A stretch of 64,000 nucleotides of DNA from Gordonia sp. PDNC005 (lineage in GTDB: Bacteria; Actinomycetota; Actinomycetes; Mycobacteriales; Mycobacteriaceae), in contig NZ_CP070351.1 of NCBI RefSeq assembly GCF_016919385.1, positions 868,001 through 932,000 on the forward strand, given 5' to 3'. Made by a program: the position numbers and the translations under genes. Positions 1 through 8,781 of this stretch are shown here, one piece after another. The notes under the pieces are model-generated. The model was not told the origin of the DNA and did not search any database. It worked only from the letters and a program-made list of their open reading frames with translations. Position 1 is the first letter of the stretch; every line of letters begins with the position of its first letter.

Positions 1-82
1 ACGAGATCCACGGCAGGGCGGTGAGCGCGATCGACGTCACCGCGGCGATGATCACGGCGAACGGATAAAGGCGTGACTGCAT
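1..82 (-). CDS. N-terminal fragment of a putative membrane protein (runs off the left edge)
   Basis: An ATG at 82 on the minus strand opens 27 codons that continue past the window edge. The visible residues begin MQSRLYPFAVIIAAV and form a hydrophobic stretch rich in A, V, I and L, as in a first membrane segment or signal anchor. It is divergent from imuA'. No clear ribosome binding site is seen, so the start is uncertain and no family can be named from so short a piece. Confidence 0.35.
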   Translation of the reverse strand, partial: MQSRLYPFAVIIAAVTSIALTALPWIS

Positions 83-133
83 GCGTCCGAATCTACGTGG
101 CGTGCGGAGAGGCGGGGGCCGCGACCAGGAGCG

Positions 134-180
134 TTGACGGTTGTCAGAGGTCGGTCGTACAGTATCGAACAAGAGTTCGA
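134..180 (+). promoter_or_regulatory. LexA-controlled promoter of imuA'-imuB
   Basis: A perfect mycobacterial-type SOS box, TCGAAC-AAGA-GTTCGA, lies at 165-180. Just upstream is a plausible promoter with TTGACG at 134-139 and TACAGT at 158-163 (18-bp spacer), so bound LexA would cover the start of transcription. The box decides the imuA' start: the ATG at 200 lies after it, whereas an in-frame upstream start at 134 would put the operator inside the gene. Confidence 0.88.
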
Positions 181-199
181 ACGGCGGGAAGGGGAAGTT

Positions 200-940
200 A
201 TGGCACGGTCAGAGGAGGTAGAAGCCCTGCGGAGGCGTCTGGCGGGCATGTCGGGCGACGCCGTTGCGGAGACCTCGGTGCTTCCCGTTCCCGAGGCCAT
301 GGCGCCGCTGTTCCCGCGCCGTGGTCTGTCTCGCGGAACGGTGGTCGCGTCCACCGGGGCGATCACCGTGCCGATGGCAGTCATCGCCGAAGCGACCCGG
401 GCGGGCGCCACGGTTGCGCTGGTTGGACTTCCGCGGCTCAACCTGGCCGCGGCCATGGACATGGGGGCCGACCTGAGTCGCGTTGCAGTCGTCACCGAGC
501 CCGGTGTGGACCCTCTGGAGGTGGCGGGGGTGCTGCTCGACGGGATCGATCTCGTGGTGCTCGGGCCCGACCTCGGCCCGGGCCGCAAACGCGGGCCGGT
601 TCCGCCGTCGCGGGCTCGGGTCCTGGCCGGCCGGGCACGCAAGCAGTCGTCGACGCTGCTCGTCCTCGGTGACTGGCCCGGAGCGTCGGTCCGCATCGAG
701 AGCGAGGTGACCGAGTACCGGCACGTGCCCGCGCGGCGAAGTGGGTTCGGGCGCATCGGCGGGTTCGGAGTCGACGTGCGGGTGACGGCTTCGGGTGCTC
801 GTCCATCGTCAGGTGGTTTTGACCTCGTCGCCCCGGGCATGGGTGAGGCGACACCGGGGGAGAAGCCGGTGCTGCAGTTGGTCGCGGCGCACGGCTCGGT
901 ACAGCGTCCGTCGCGTCCGGCACTCGCCGTGGCGAACTGA
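200..940 (+). CDS. imuA': ImuA' mutasome accessory protein
   Basis: The 246-residue product is the RecA-fold accessory factor that works with ImuB and DnaE2 in error-prone translesion synthesis after DNA damage. The opening MARSEEVEALRRRLAGM and the following ALFPRRGLSRGT-like segment resemble mycobacterial ImuA'. No complete Walker A motif is seen; the matching place reads ASTGAIT, as expected for this divergent RecA relative. The ATG at 200 is preceded by a purine-rich GGGAAGGGGAAG. The stop overlaps the imuB start by one base (TGATG), so the two are translationally coupled. Expression should be LexA-dependent. Confidence 0.88.
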   Translation: MARSEEVEALRRRLAGMSGDAVAETSVLPVPEAMAPLFPRRGLSRGTVVASTGAITVPMAVIAEATRAGATVALVGLPRLNLAAAMDMGADLSRVAVVTEPGVDPLEVAGVLLDGIDLVVLGPDLGPGRKRGPVPPSRARVLAGRARKQSSTLLVLGDWPGASVRIESEVTEYRHVPARRSGFGRIGGFGVDVRVTASGARPSSGGFDLVAPGMGEATPGEKPVLQLVAAHGSVQRPSRPALAVAN

Positions 941-2529
941 TGGACACTCAGAGCGGCCGTCGGGTGATGGCCGTGTGGTGCCCCGACTGGCCTGCGGTGG
1001 CGGCCGCGTCGACCGTGGGCATCACGGTGGCCGAGCCGATCGCCGTCCTGCATGCGGGAAAGGTGGTGGCGTGCTCGCGGGCGGCGCGGACCGTCGGCGT
1101 CCGCCGTGGCATGCGGAAACGTCAGGCGCAGTCGTTGTGTCCGGATCTGATGGTGTTCGACGCTGATCCGACACGTGACGGTCGGCTGTTCGAACCGGTC
1201 GTTGCGGCGGTGACCGAAGTGGTCCCACTCACCGAGGTGTTGCGGCCCGGGCTGCTGGTGGTGACGGCCGATCGGGCTGCGCGTTACTTCGGTGGGGAGG
1301 CGGTGCTCGCCGAGCGGATCGTCGACGCCGTCGCCGCGGCCGGCGTCGCAGCGCGGGTGGGAGTGGCTGACGAGCTGTTCACCGCTGTCCTGTCCGCACG
1401 GTCCGGACAGTCGGTGCCGCCGGGCACCGACGCCGCCTACCTGGCGACACGGCCGATCTCGGACCTGACAGTGGAGGTCGCGCTGTCCGACCCGACGCGT
1501 CCCGATCTTGTCGACCTGCTGTGGCGACTCGGCATCCGAACGCTCGGTGCGTTCGCCGAACTGCCTGTCGCCGACGTCGCATCGAGGTTCTCGGCCGACG
1601 CCGTTGTTGCGCACCGGTTGGCGAGCGCGTCACCGGGCAGGAGGCCGAGTCGTGCGCCGATTCCGGCCGTGCTGGAAGTCGAGTACACGTGTGATCCGCC
1701 CGTCGACCGCATCGACTCGGCGGCCTTCCTCGGCCGTCGGCTCGCCGAGGAGTTGCACCATCGTCTGTCGGCGGCGTCGCTGGCCTGTACTCGGCTCACC
1801 GTTCACGCGATAACCGAACGTGGACAACGACACTCGCGTACCTGGTGGTGTGCGCAGCCGCTCACGCCGGACGCCACCGCCGACCGTATCCGTTGGCAGC
1901 TCGAAGGATGGCTGGTCGGTACGGCGGGACGTGATGCGGGTGGGGCCGGTGCGCCGGACTCGCCGATCGCGCGGCTGCATCTGGAACCGGTGGAAGTGGT
2001 GGACCCCGGGTCTCTGCAGCACGCGTTCGTCGGGGCCGGTCTGCCCGCTGCGATCGGCGACGGGCTCACCGACCGAGCTCGGCGTGCGCTCGTCCGTGTG
2101 CAGGGCCTCCTCGGCGGAGAGTCGGTGCGGGTGCCGATCCGCAGTGGTGGACGCGGGCCCGCCGAGCAGGTCGCGCTCGTGACACTCGGGGACGAGCAGG
2201 TGCCGCCCCGCGATCCGAACGCGGCCTGGCCTGACCGGCTGGCCCGACCGTCGCCTGCGCTGCTGTCGCACACCGACGCCGAGCTGCTCGACGCCGAAGG
2301 CGATCAGGTCGCGGTGACGCCACGTGGCGGTTTCACCACGGAGCCCGCCGAGGTCCGGGTGGGACGTCGGCCGTACACGGTCTGCTGGTGGGCCGGGCCG
2401 TGGCCGTTCGGCACCGACGCCGAGCCGACTGGCGTCTCGGCGAGAGCCCAAGTGCTCCTGGAAGACTCGCGAGCACTCCTGCTCTGCTATCGAGAACGCG
2501 CCTGGACGGTGGAGGGAGTGTACGAGTGA
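940..2529 (+). CDS. imuB: ImuB, catalytically inactive Y-family polymerase homologue
   Basis: The 529-residue protein has the Y-family (DinB-like) fold, opening MAVWCPDWP where active enzymes carry the metal-binding acidic residues, so it is expected to be non-catalytic. In mycobacteria ImuB is the hub that tethers ImuA' and DnaE2 to the sliding clamp. A helix-hairpin-helix-like segment (DLLWRLGIRTLGAFAELP, about residues 190-210) and a little-finger-like domain follow. I could not identify an unambiguous clamp-binding motif by eye. It is co-transcribed with imuA' and lies 2 kb from dnaE2, so all three mutasome genes are clustered. Confidence 0.9.
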   Translation: MDTQSGRRVMAVWCPDWPAVAAASTVGITVAEPIAVLHAGKVVACSRAARTVGVRRGMRKRQAQSLCPDLMVFDADPTRDGRLFEPVVAAVTEVVPLTEVLRPGLLVVTADRAARYFGGEAVLAERIVDAVAAAGVAARVGVADELFTAVLSARSGQSVPPGTDAAYLATRPISDLTVEVALSDPTRPDLVDLLWRLGIRTLGAFAELPVADVASRFSADAVVAHRLASASPGRRPSRAPIPAVLEVEYTCDPPVDRIDSAAFLGRRLAEELHHRLSAASLACTRLTVHAITERGQRHSRTWWCAQPLTPDATADRIRWQLEGWLVGTAGRDAGGAGAPDSPIARLHLEPVEVVDPGSLQHAFVGAGLPAAIGDGLTDRARRALVRVQGLLGGESVRVPIRSGGRGPAEQVALVTLGDEQVPPRDPNAAWPDRLARPSPALLSHTDAELLDAEGDQVAVTPRGGFTTEPAEVRVGRRPYTVCWWAGPWPFGTDAEPTGVSARAQVLLEDSRALLLCYRERAWTVEGVYE

Positions 2530-2534
2530 GGAGC

Positions 2535-4460
2535 TCAGCCCTTGCCGAGTGCCGCGTCCGACTCGCCGACCAGCAGGTACTCCTGATGCATGATCCGGTT
2601 GGTGAGCCGAGGAACGGTGTGGTGCCCGAGGTCGACGATGTCGCCGATCAGCGTGTTCACGCGTTTCGGCTTGTCGATGATCGCGCGGAGCACCCGGCTC
2701 GCTGCTTTGTCGACGCCCCAGATTCCGTGCTGTGCCTGGTAGGCGTCGGTGGGAGCGATCATCTTGGTGCGGGTCAGCGGCAGTCGGACGGTGCTGAACG
2801 TGACGTGATCGGACAGCGTCTCGGCGGCCGTCGCATCGCTGAACGCCTCGAGCGCCGCCTTCGACGCACCGTACGCGCCGAATCGGGGCCCGTGACTCTG
2901 CACCGCGACCGACGACACGTTCACGATGTGGCCTGCCTGGCGTTCCACCATGTGCGGCAGCAACGCCAAGGTCAGGTAGACGGCACCGAAGTAGTTGACT
3001 GCCATCGTCCGCTGATAGTCGTGCGAACGGTCGACCGAGTTGAGCGTCGACCGGCGGATCGAACGTCCGGCGTTGTTGACCAGCACATCCACGTGGTCGT
3101 GCTCGGCGATGATCGACTTGATGAGCGTCTGAACAGTCGACTCGTCGGTGATGTCGGCGGGATACGCGTAGGCGTGTCCGGCCGGAAGGCCGTCCTTGGG
3201 AGTCTCGGCGTTCAGCTCGTCGGCGACGTCGGCCAGACCGTCGACACTGCGCGCCACCAGGAACACGTTGGCTCCGCGCGTCACGCACATGCGCGCCGTC
3301 GCCTTGCCGATACCCGACGACGCGCCTGTGATCAGCACGTTCTTGCCGACCATCGAACCACGCGGATCGGAGCGGCGATGCCTCGCCGGATCAAGATGCT
3401 CGTTCCAGTATCGCCAGAGGCCGGGTCCGTAGTCGGTGAGATCCGGCAGTTCGACGCCGAGCGAGCGCAGGATGTCGAGGGTCGTGTCGCTGCGGAACCG
3501 GACGGGAAGTGCGACGAGGTCGAACAGGACGGCGGGGACGTCGAGTTGGGCGGCGACGGCGTCGCGCGCGGCACGCAGCGGACCTCGCGAACCGGCGGCG
3601 AGCACCGGGCGCACCACCGCGCCGGGCAGCGCGTTGAAACCGCGAGGCGCGTCGAAAGCGGGTGCGAGTGCGTTGAACATCTCGGTGACGGTCCGCCGCT
3701 GCGGATCGGACAGGTGGAACACCAGCGAGTCGTCGTCGGGCCGGTGATGCAGCAGCGCGACGATCGAGTCGGCGACGAAGTCGACCGGCACGAGATTCAC
3801 CCACCCGAGGTTCGGCAGGGGCATCCTGAGGAACGACGGCAACTGTCCGAGCAGCGACATCTGACCGAAGAAGTAGTAGGGCCCGTCGATCTTGTCCATC
3901 GTGCCGGTGATCGAGTCGCCGACCACCGCGGACGGCCGGTACACGCGCCACCGCAGCCCGGCCGTCTCACGGACCGCCTTCTCCGCCTCGAACTTCGTGC
4001 GGTGGTAGGCGGTGGGAAAGCCCTGGCCGAGATCGAAGTCTGCCTCGGTGAACTCGCCGTCCCAGTCTCCGGAGACGGCTATGGACGACACGTGATGCAT
4101 CGTCGCGCCGAGATCGGCCGCGAGGGCGGCGACACGTGCGGTGCCCTCCCGATTGGCGGCGTCCTGCGATGCGTCGTCGGCGGTCACGTCGTATATCGCG
4201 GCCAGATGGATCACGTGGTCGGTGCCCTTGAGTACCGTCGAATCGTGGATGTCGAGGTCGTCGGCAGTGAGATCGCCGGGCACGGTGATCACCCGTTCGC
4301 CGCCGTCGATGCCTTCGAGGACCTGTGCGAAACGTGGAAGCGAACTGGGACGCACCAGCGCGGTGATACGGGTGTCGGCGTCGCGCGCCAGGAGTCGTTG
4401 CAGCACTCGACTGCCGATGAATCCGCTTGCGCCCGTAACGAAGTAGCTGGTCACTGACAC
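2535..4460 (-). CDS. AcrA1-like two-domain SDR reductase (putative fatty acyl-CoA reductase)
   Basis: The 641-residue protein has two Rossmann units. An extended-SDR domain begins YFVTGASGFIGSRVL (residues 6-20), with YHRTK as its catalytic Y-x-x-x-K. After a linker, a classical SDR domain begins NVLITGASSGIGKATA near residue 375, with NNAG and an S/YxxxK site read as YGASK. This layout and length match M. tuberculosis Rv3391 (AcrA1), annotated as an acyl-CoA reductase in wax or lipid metabolism. It converges on imuB with only five bases between stops, and its 5' end faces dnaE2. The substrate is inferred from family only. Confidence 0.82.
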   Translation of the reverse strand: MSVTSYFVTGASGFIGSRVLQRLLARDADTRITALVRPSSLPRFAQVLEGIDGGERVITVPGDLTADDLDIHDSTVLKGTDHVIHLAAIYDVTADDASQDAANREGTARVAALAADLGATMHHVSSIAVSGDWDGEFTEADFDLGQGFPTAYHRTKFEAEKAVRETAGLRWRVYRPSAVVGDSITGTMDKIDGPYYFFGQMSLLGQLPSFLRMPLPNLGWVNLVPVDFVADSIVALLHHRPDDDSLVFHLSDPQRRTVTEMFNALAPAFDAPRGFNALPGAVVRPVLAAGSRGPLRAARDAVAAQLDVPAVLFDLVALPVRFRSDTTLDILRSLGVELPDLTDYGPGLWRYWNEHLDPARHRRSDPRGSMVGKNVLITGASSGIGKATARMCVTRGANVFLVARSVDGLADVADELNAETPKDGLPAGHAYAYPADITDESTVQTLIKSIIAEHDHVDVLVNNAGRSIRRSTLNSVDRSHDYQRTMAVNYFGAVYLTLALLPHMVERQAGHIVNVSSVAVQSHGPRFGAYGASKAALEAFSDATAAETLSDHVTFSTVRLPLTRTKMIAPTDAYQAQHGIWGVDKAASRVLRAIIDKPKRVNTLIGDIVDLGHHTVPRLTNRIMHQEYLLVGESDAALGKG

Positions 4461-4583
4461 AGGTTCTCATATGTGGCATGCATTCGGTGTGCTGGCACGA
4501 TTCTGTGCCCGCCCGGTGTCGGATCTGTGTAGTCCGATTGATCAAGTCAACTCGAGCAATCCGCCGGCTACCGGTTCCATCTA

Positions 4584-4603
4584 TCGAACGTATGTTCTAT
4601 AAT
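4584..4603 (+). promoter_or_regulatory. LexA box overlapping the -10 of dnaE2; leaderless start
   Basis: TCGAAC-GTAT-GTTCTA at 4584-4599 matches the mycobacterial SOS box with one change in the right half. Its last two bases start a consensus TATAAT at 4598-4603. The dnaE2 ATG lies at 4611, seven bases after the -10, so transcription probably starts on or next to the A of the ATG and the mRNA is leaderless. Confidence 0.85.
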
Positions 4604-4610
4604 CGGATGA

Positions 4611-7600
4611 ATGGGGTGGAGCAACGGTCCGCCGACCTGGTCGGAGATGGAGAGGGTGCTGTCGGGCCGAGGCCCGGGGGCGGGGGACCGACGCGGCGAG
4701 ACGTTTCCGCCCAACGTCGGTGACGGCGGCGACTCGCCCGCATGGTCGCGCAAGCGCGGTGAGTACGTGCCTGCCGACATCGCGTTCGGACGGTCGACGA
4801 TCGGATACGCGGAACTGCACGCCCACAGTGCGTACAGCTTCCTCGACGGTGCCTCGATGCCGGAGACGATGGTCGAGGAGGCGTGGCGGCTCGGACTGAC
4901 GGCGTTGGCGCTGACCGACCACGACGGCTTCTACGGAGTGGTCCGCTTCGCCGAGGCCGCACGAGAGTTCGGGATGCCGACAGTGTTCGGCGCTGAACTG
5001 TCACTGCAGCACGACGCCCCGCGCGCGGGCGCCGTCGACCCGGAGGGTGATCATCTGCTGGTGCTCGCCCGCGGGGACGAGGGATATCGGCGGCTGTCGA
5101 GAGTGATCGCCGACGCGCACATGACCGGAGGGGAGAAAGGGCGGCTCCGGTACGACGCCGACGCGATCACCGCGGCCGCAGGCGACGGGCATTGGCAGAT
5201 CCTGACAGGCTGCCGGAAGGGCGCGGTGCGTCGAGGGTTGGCGCGTGCCGGGCGGACTGGCGCCCGTGATGCGCTGGGCGACCTTGTCGAACGGTTCGGC
5301 CGCGACAACGTGACGGTGGAATTGACGGCCTCCGGCTGCTCGGACGACGACGAGCGCAACGCGATTCTCGCCGACATCGCCGCCGAACTGCGCCTGTCGA
5401 CGGTGGCGACGACGGGTGCACATTTCGCCGGTCCGGCCAACCGCCGACTCGCGACAGCCGTGGCCGCCGTACGTGCGCGCACCGACATGACAACGATCGA
5501 CGGTTGGCTGCCCGGAGTCGGAGGTGCGCATCTGCGCAGCGGCGACGAGATGGCTCGCCTGATGCCTGCGCACCTCGACGCCATCGACAACGCCGTCCAC
5601 CTGGCGTCCGACTGCGCGTTCTCGCTCGGTCTGATCGCCCCGAACCTCCCGCCGTTCGACGTCCCCGAGGGGCACACCGAGGCGACGTGGCTGCGGCATC
5701 TCACAGAGGAGGGGGCACTGCGCAGGTACGGGACGCGTGTCGCCCGCCCGGACGCGTACCGACAGATCGAACACGAGCTGGCGATCATCGAGACATTGAC
5801 CTTCCCCGGCTACTTTCTGGTGGTCCACGACATCGTCTCGTTCTGCAGAACCCACGACATCCTCTGCCAGGGTCGGGGGAGTTCGGCGAACTCCGCGGTC
5901 TGCTACGCCCTCGGCATCACCAACGTCGACCCGGTCGGCAACCATCTGCTGTTCGAACGCTTCCTGTCGCCGGAGCGTGACGGTCCGCCCGACATCGACG
6001 TCGACATCGAGTCGGATCGGCGCGAAGAGGTGATCCAGTACGTGTACTCGCGGCACGGCCGGGCCAACAGCGCGCAGGTGGCCAATGTCATCACGTATCG
6101 GGGTCGGTCGGCCGTCCGCGACATGGCGCGTGCGCTCGGGTACGCGCCAGGCCAGCAGGACGCGTGGGCCAAGGTGCCCGACTCCGCGCCGGACGATGTT
6201 CGCGACCTGGCATCACAGATCTCGTCGATGCCCCGCCACCTGGGCATCCACTCCGGCGGGATGGTGATCTGCGACCGACCGATCGCCGACGTCGTCCCCA
6301 CCGAGTGGGCGCGGATGCCCGGTCGCAGTGTGCTGCAGTGGGACAAGGACGACTGCGCGGCCGTGGGGTTGGTGAAGTTCGATCTCCTCGGTCTCGGCAT
6401 GCTGTCGGCGCTGCACTACGCGATCGACCTGGTCCGCGAGCACAAGGGGATCGACGTCGACCTCGCGAAGCTCGATCTCGGCGAGGAGGCGGTGTACGAC
6501 ATGCTGTGTCGTGCGGACTCGATCGGCGTGTTTCAGGTGGAGTCGCGTGCGCAGATGGCGACACTCCCGAGGCTGAAGCCGCGGAACTTCTACGACCTCG
6601 TCGTCGAGGTGGCGTTGATCCGACCGGGCCCGATCCAGGGTGGATCGGTGCACCCGTACATCCGGCGTCGCGACGGCAAGGAGGATGTCACCTTCGACCA
6701 TGACTCGATGGAGGAGTCGCTCGGCCGGACCCTCGGAATCCCGCTGTTCCAGGAGCAGATGATGCAGGTCGCGGTCGACGTCGCAGGCTTCGACGCAGGC
6801 GAAGCCGACCAACTGCGACGGGCGATGGGATCGAAACGGTCGCCGGAACGGATGAAACGTCTCAAGGCGCGTTTCTACCAAGGGATGCGCGAGACGCACG
6901 GCATCGTCGGTGAGACGGCCGATCGCATCTACGAGAAGATGGCGGCGTTCGCCAACTTCGGGTTCCCGGAGAGTCATTCGCAGAGCTTCGCGTCGATCGT
7001 CTTCTACTCGTCGTGGTTCAAGCTGCATCACCCGGCGGCGTTCTGTGCGGCTCTGTTGCGGGCGCAGCCGATGGGCTTCTACTCGCCGCAGAGCCTGGTG
7101 GCCGACGCCAGGCGACACGGCGTCGAGGTGCACCGGCCCGACGTGAATCGGTCGCTGTCGTACGCGACGCTCGAGAACGACGGACTCGACGTGCGCATCG
7201 GGCTCGCCGCGGTGAAGGGACTGTCGGACGACGTGGCGCTGCGGATCGTCGACGATCGCAGCACCGGCGGCCCGTTCACCTCGGTGGCCGACTTGTCTCG
7301 ACGTATCGAGCCCACGCTCGCGCACCTGGAGGCGCTCGCGACGGCGGGCGCCTTCGAGTGCTTCGGCCTGGATCGTCGGGCCGCGCTGTGGGAGGCCGGA
7401 GCCGCAGCCGGAATGCGCGACGACCAACTCCCCGTCGTCTCGCCGCGGTCGGCGCCGACACTGCCTGGCATGAGCGAGGTGGAGCTGACCGCCGTCGACG
7501 CGCTCTCCACCGGCATCTCGCCCCGCTCGTACCCGACGCAGTACCTGCGCCCGCGGCTGAACGCGATGGGAGTGATACCCGCCGACGGACTGCTCGCTGT

Positions 7601-7883
7601 GCCGGACGGGTCGCGTGTGCTCGTCGGGGGAGCGGTGACTCACCGGCAACGACCCGCCACCGCGTCTGGTGTCACGTTCGTGAACCTCGAAGACGAGACC
7701 GGCATGGTGAACGTCGTCTGCTCCGTCGGTCTGTGGGCGCGTTATCGAACCCTCGCGCAGACCGCGTCCGCCCTGCTCATCCGAGGGAAAGTGCAGAACG
7801 CGGAAGGCGCAGTGACCGTCGTCGCCGACCGCCTCCAGAAACTGGACCTCAAAGTCGGAACCCGCTCGCGCGACTGGTGCTGA
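4611..7883 (+). CDS. dnaE2: Error-prone DNA polymerase DnaE2
   Basis: This 1090-residue C-family polymerase is the catalytic subunit of the SOS mutasome. The N-terminus MGWSNGPP is the same as in mycobacterial DnaE2. A PHP domain starts at ELHAHSAYSFLDGAS (about residues 67-81). The two palm aspartates lie in PDIDVDIESD (about 461-470), with a third in KFDLLGLGML (about 587). A C-terminal OB fold includes VNLEDETGMVNVV (about 1023-1035). There is no sign of disruption. The LexA box and TATAAT directly upstream indicate DNA-damage induction together with imuA'-imuB. Confidence 0.96.
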   Translation: MGWSNGPPTWSEMERVLSGRGPGAGDRRGETFPPNVGDGGDSPAWSRKRGEYVPADIAFGRSTIGYAELHAHSAYSFLDGASMPETMVEEAWRLGLTALALTDHDGFYGVVRFAEAAREFGMPTVFGAELSLQHDAPRAGAVDPEGDHLLVLARGDEGYRRLSRVIADAHMTGGEKGRLRYDADAITAAAGDGHWQILTGCRKGAVRRGLARAGRTGARDALGDLVERFGRDNVTVELTASGCSDDDERNAILADIAAELRLSTVATTGAHFAGPANRRLATAVAAVRARTDMTTIDGWLPGVGGAHLRSGDEMARLMPAHLDAIDNAVHLASDCAFSLGLIAPNLPPFDVPEGHTEATWLRHLTEEGALRRYGTRVARPDAYRQIEHELAIIETLTFPGYFLVVHDIVSFCRTHDILCQGRGSSANSAVCYALGITNVDPVGNHLLFERFLSPERDGPPDIDVDIESDRREEVIQYVYSRHGRANSAQVANVITYRGRSAVRDMARALGYAPGQQDAWAKVPDSAPDDVRDLASQISSMPRHLGIHSGGMVICDRPIADVVPTEWARMPGRSVLQWDKDDCAAVGLVKFDLLGLGMLSALHYAIDLVREHKGIDVDLAKLDLGEEAVYDMLCRADSIGVFQVESRAQMATLPRLKPRNFYDLVVEVALIRPGPIQGGSVHPYIRRRDGKEDVTFDHDSMEESLGRTLGIPLFQEQMMQVAVDVAGFDAGEADQLRRAMGSKRSPERMKRLKARFYQGMRETHGIVGETADRIYEKMAAFANFGFPESHSQSFASIVFYSSWFKLHHPAAFCAALLRAQPMGFYSPQSLVADARRHGVEVHRPDVNRSLSYATLENDGLDVRIGLAAVKGLSDDVALRIVDDRSTGGPFTSVADLSRRIEPTLAHLEALATAGAFECFGLDRRAALWEAGAAAGMRDDQLPVVSPRSAPTLPGMSEVELTAVDALSTGISPRSYPTQYLRPRLNAMGVIPADGLLAVPDGSRVLVGGAVTHRQRPATASGVTFVNLEDETGMVNVVCSVGLWARYRTLAQTASALLIRGKVQNAEGAVTVVADRLQKLDLKVGTRSRDWC

Positions 7884-7969
7884 CGGGTACTCCGTTCCCC
7901 GAGCGGAGTCGAGGGGCCGCAACGTACCCTCGAACCGAACCCACACACTATGGAAGGTGCAGGTAGCGC

Positions 7970-8719
7970 ATGGAGGTCGTGATCGTCGATCACCCGGAAC
8001 AGGTGATGGCCGACATCGTCGAGAACGCAGTCCGAGGAGGAGCGAAGACCATCGGTCTGGCCACCGGATCGTCACCCCTCGCGACGTACGACGAACTGAT
8101 CCGTCGACACCGCGACGAGGGACTGTCGTTCGCCGGTGTCAACGCGGTCCTGCTCGACGAGTACGTCGGGCTGGTGCCGACGCACCCGGAGTCGTATGCG
8201 CGGTTCATCCGTGACAAGTTCACCGACCACATCGACATCGGCGACGTCCACTCGCCGGACGGCATGGCGCCCGACAGTCGGATCGCCGCCGACGCCTACG
8301 ACGCACTCATCGCCGAAGTCGGCCCGGTGGACGTGCAGATCCTCGGCATCGGCAGCAACGGCCACATCGGCTTCAACGAACCGTCGTCGTCGCTGACCTC
8401 GCGCACCCGCATAAAGACACTGACCGAGAAGACCCGGCAGGACAACGCCCGCTTCTTCGACTCGTTCGACGAGGTACCGATGCATGTCATCACCCAGGGC
8501 CTCGGCACCATCTGCGACGCCAAACACCTGATCCTCGTCGCGACCGGATCCGGCAAGGCTGCAGCCGTGGCTGCCGCTGTCGAAGGCCCGCTGTCGGCAT
8601 CGTGCCCGGCGTCGGTGCTGCAGCTTCACCGCCACGCGACGATGGTCGTCGATCCCGCCGCGGCCGCCGACCTCAAAGACGCCGAGTACTACAAGTACGT
8701 CTGGGCCAACAAGCCCTGA
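7970..8719 (+). CDS. nagB: Glucosamine-6-phosphate deaminase NagB
   Basis: The 249-residue enzyme converts glucosamine-6-phosphate to fructose-6-phosphate and ammonia, feeding amino sugars into glycolysis. The phosphate-binding LATGSSPL (about residues 30-37), the LLDEYVGL segment with the proton-transfer acid, and GIGSNGHIGFNEP with the catalytic His are all intact. The C-terminal allosteric tail of the long enterobacterial form is short here, as is usual in actinobacteria. It stands alone 86 bases after dnaE2 and converges on citA. Confidence 0.95.
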   Translation: MEVVIVDHPEQVMADIVENAVRGGAKTIGLATGSSPLATYDELIRRHRDEGLSFAGVNAVLLDEYVGLVPTHPESYARFIRDKFTDHIDIGDVHSPDGMAPDSRIAADAYDALIAEVGPVDVQILGIGSNGHIGFNEPSSSLTSRTRIKTLTEKTRQDNARFFDSFDEVPMHVITQGLGTICDAKHLILVATGSGKAAAVAAAVEGPLSASCPASVLQLHRHATMVVDPAAAADLKDAEYYKYVWANKP

Positions 8720-8781
8720 TCGGGTCGGCACTGCAAAGATCGCTCGCCGATGAGAAGCGCGATCTCAGCAGTACGTATGGC

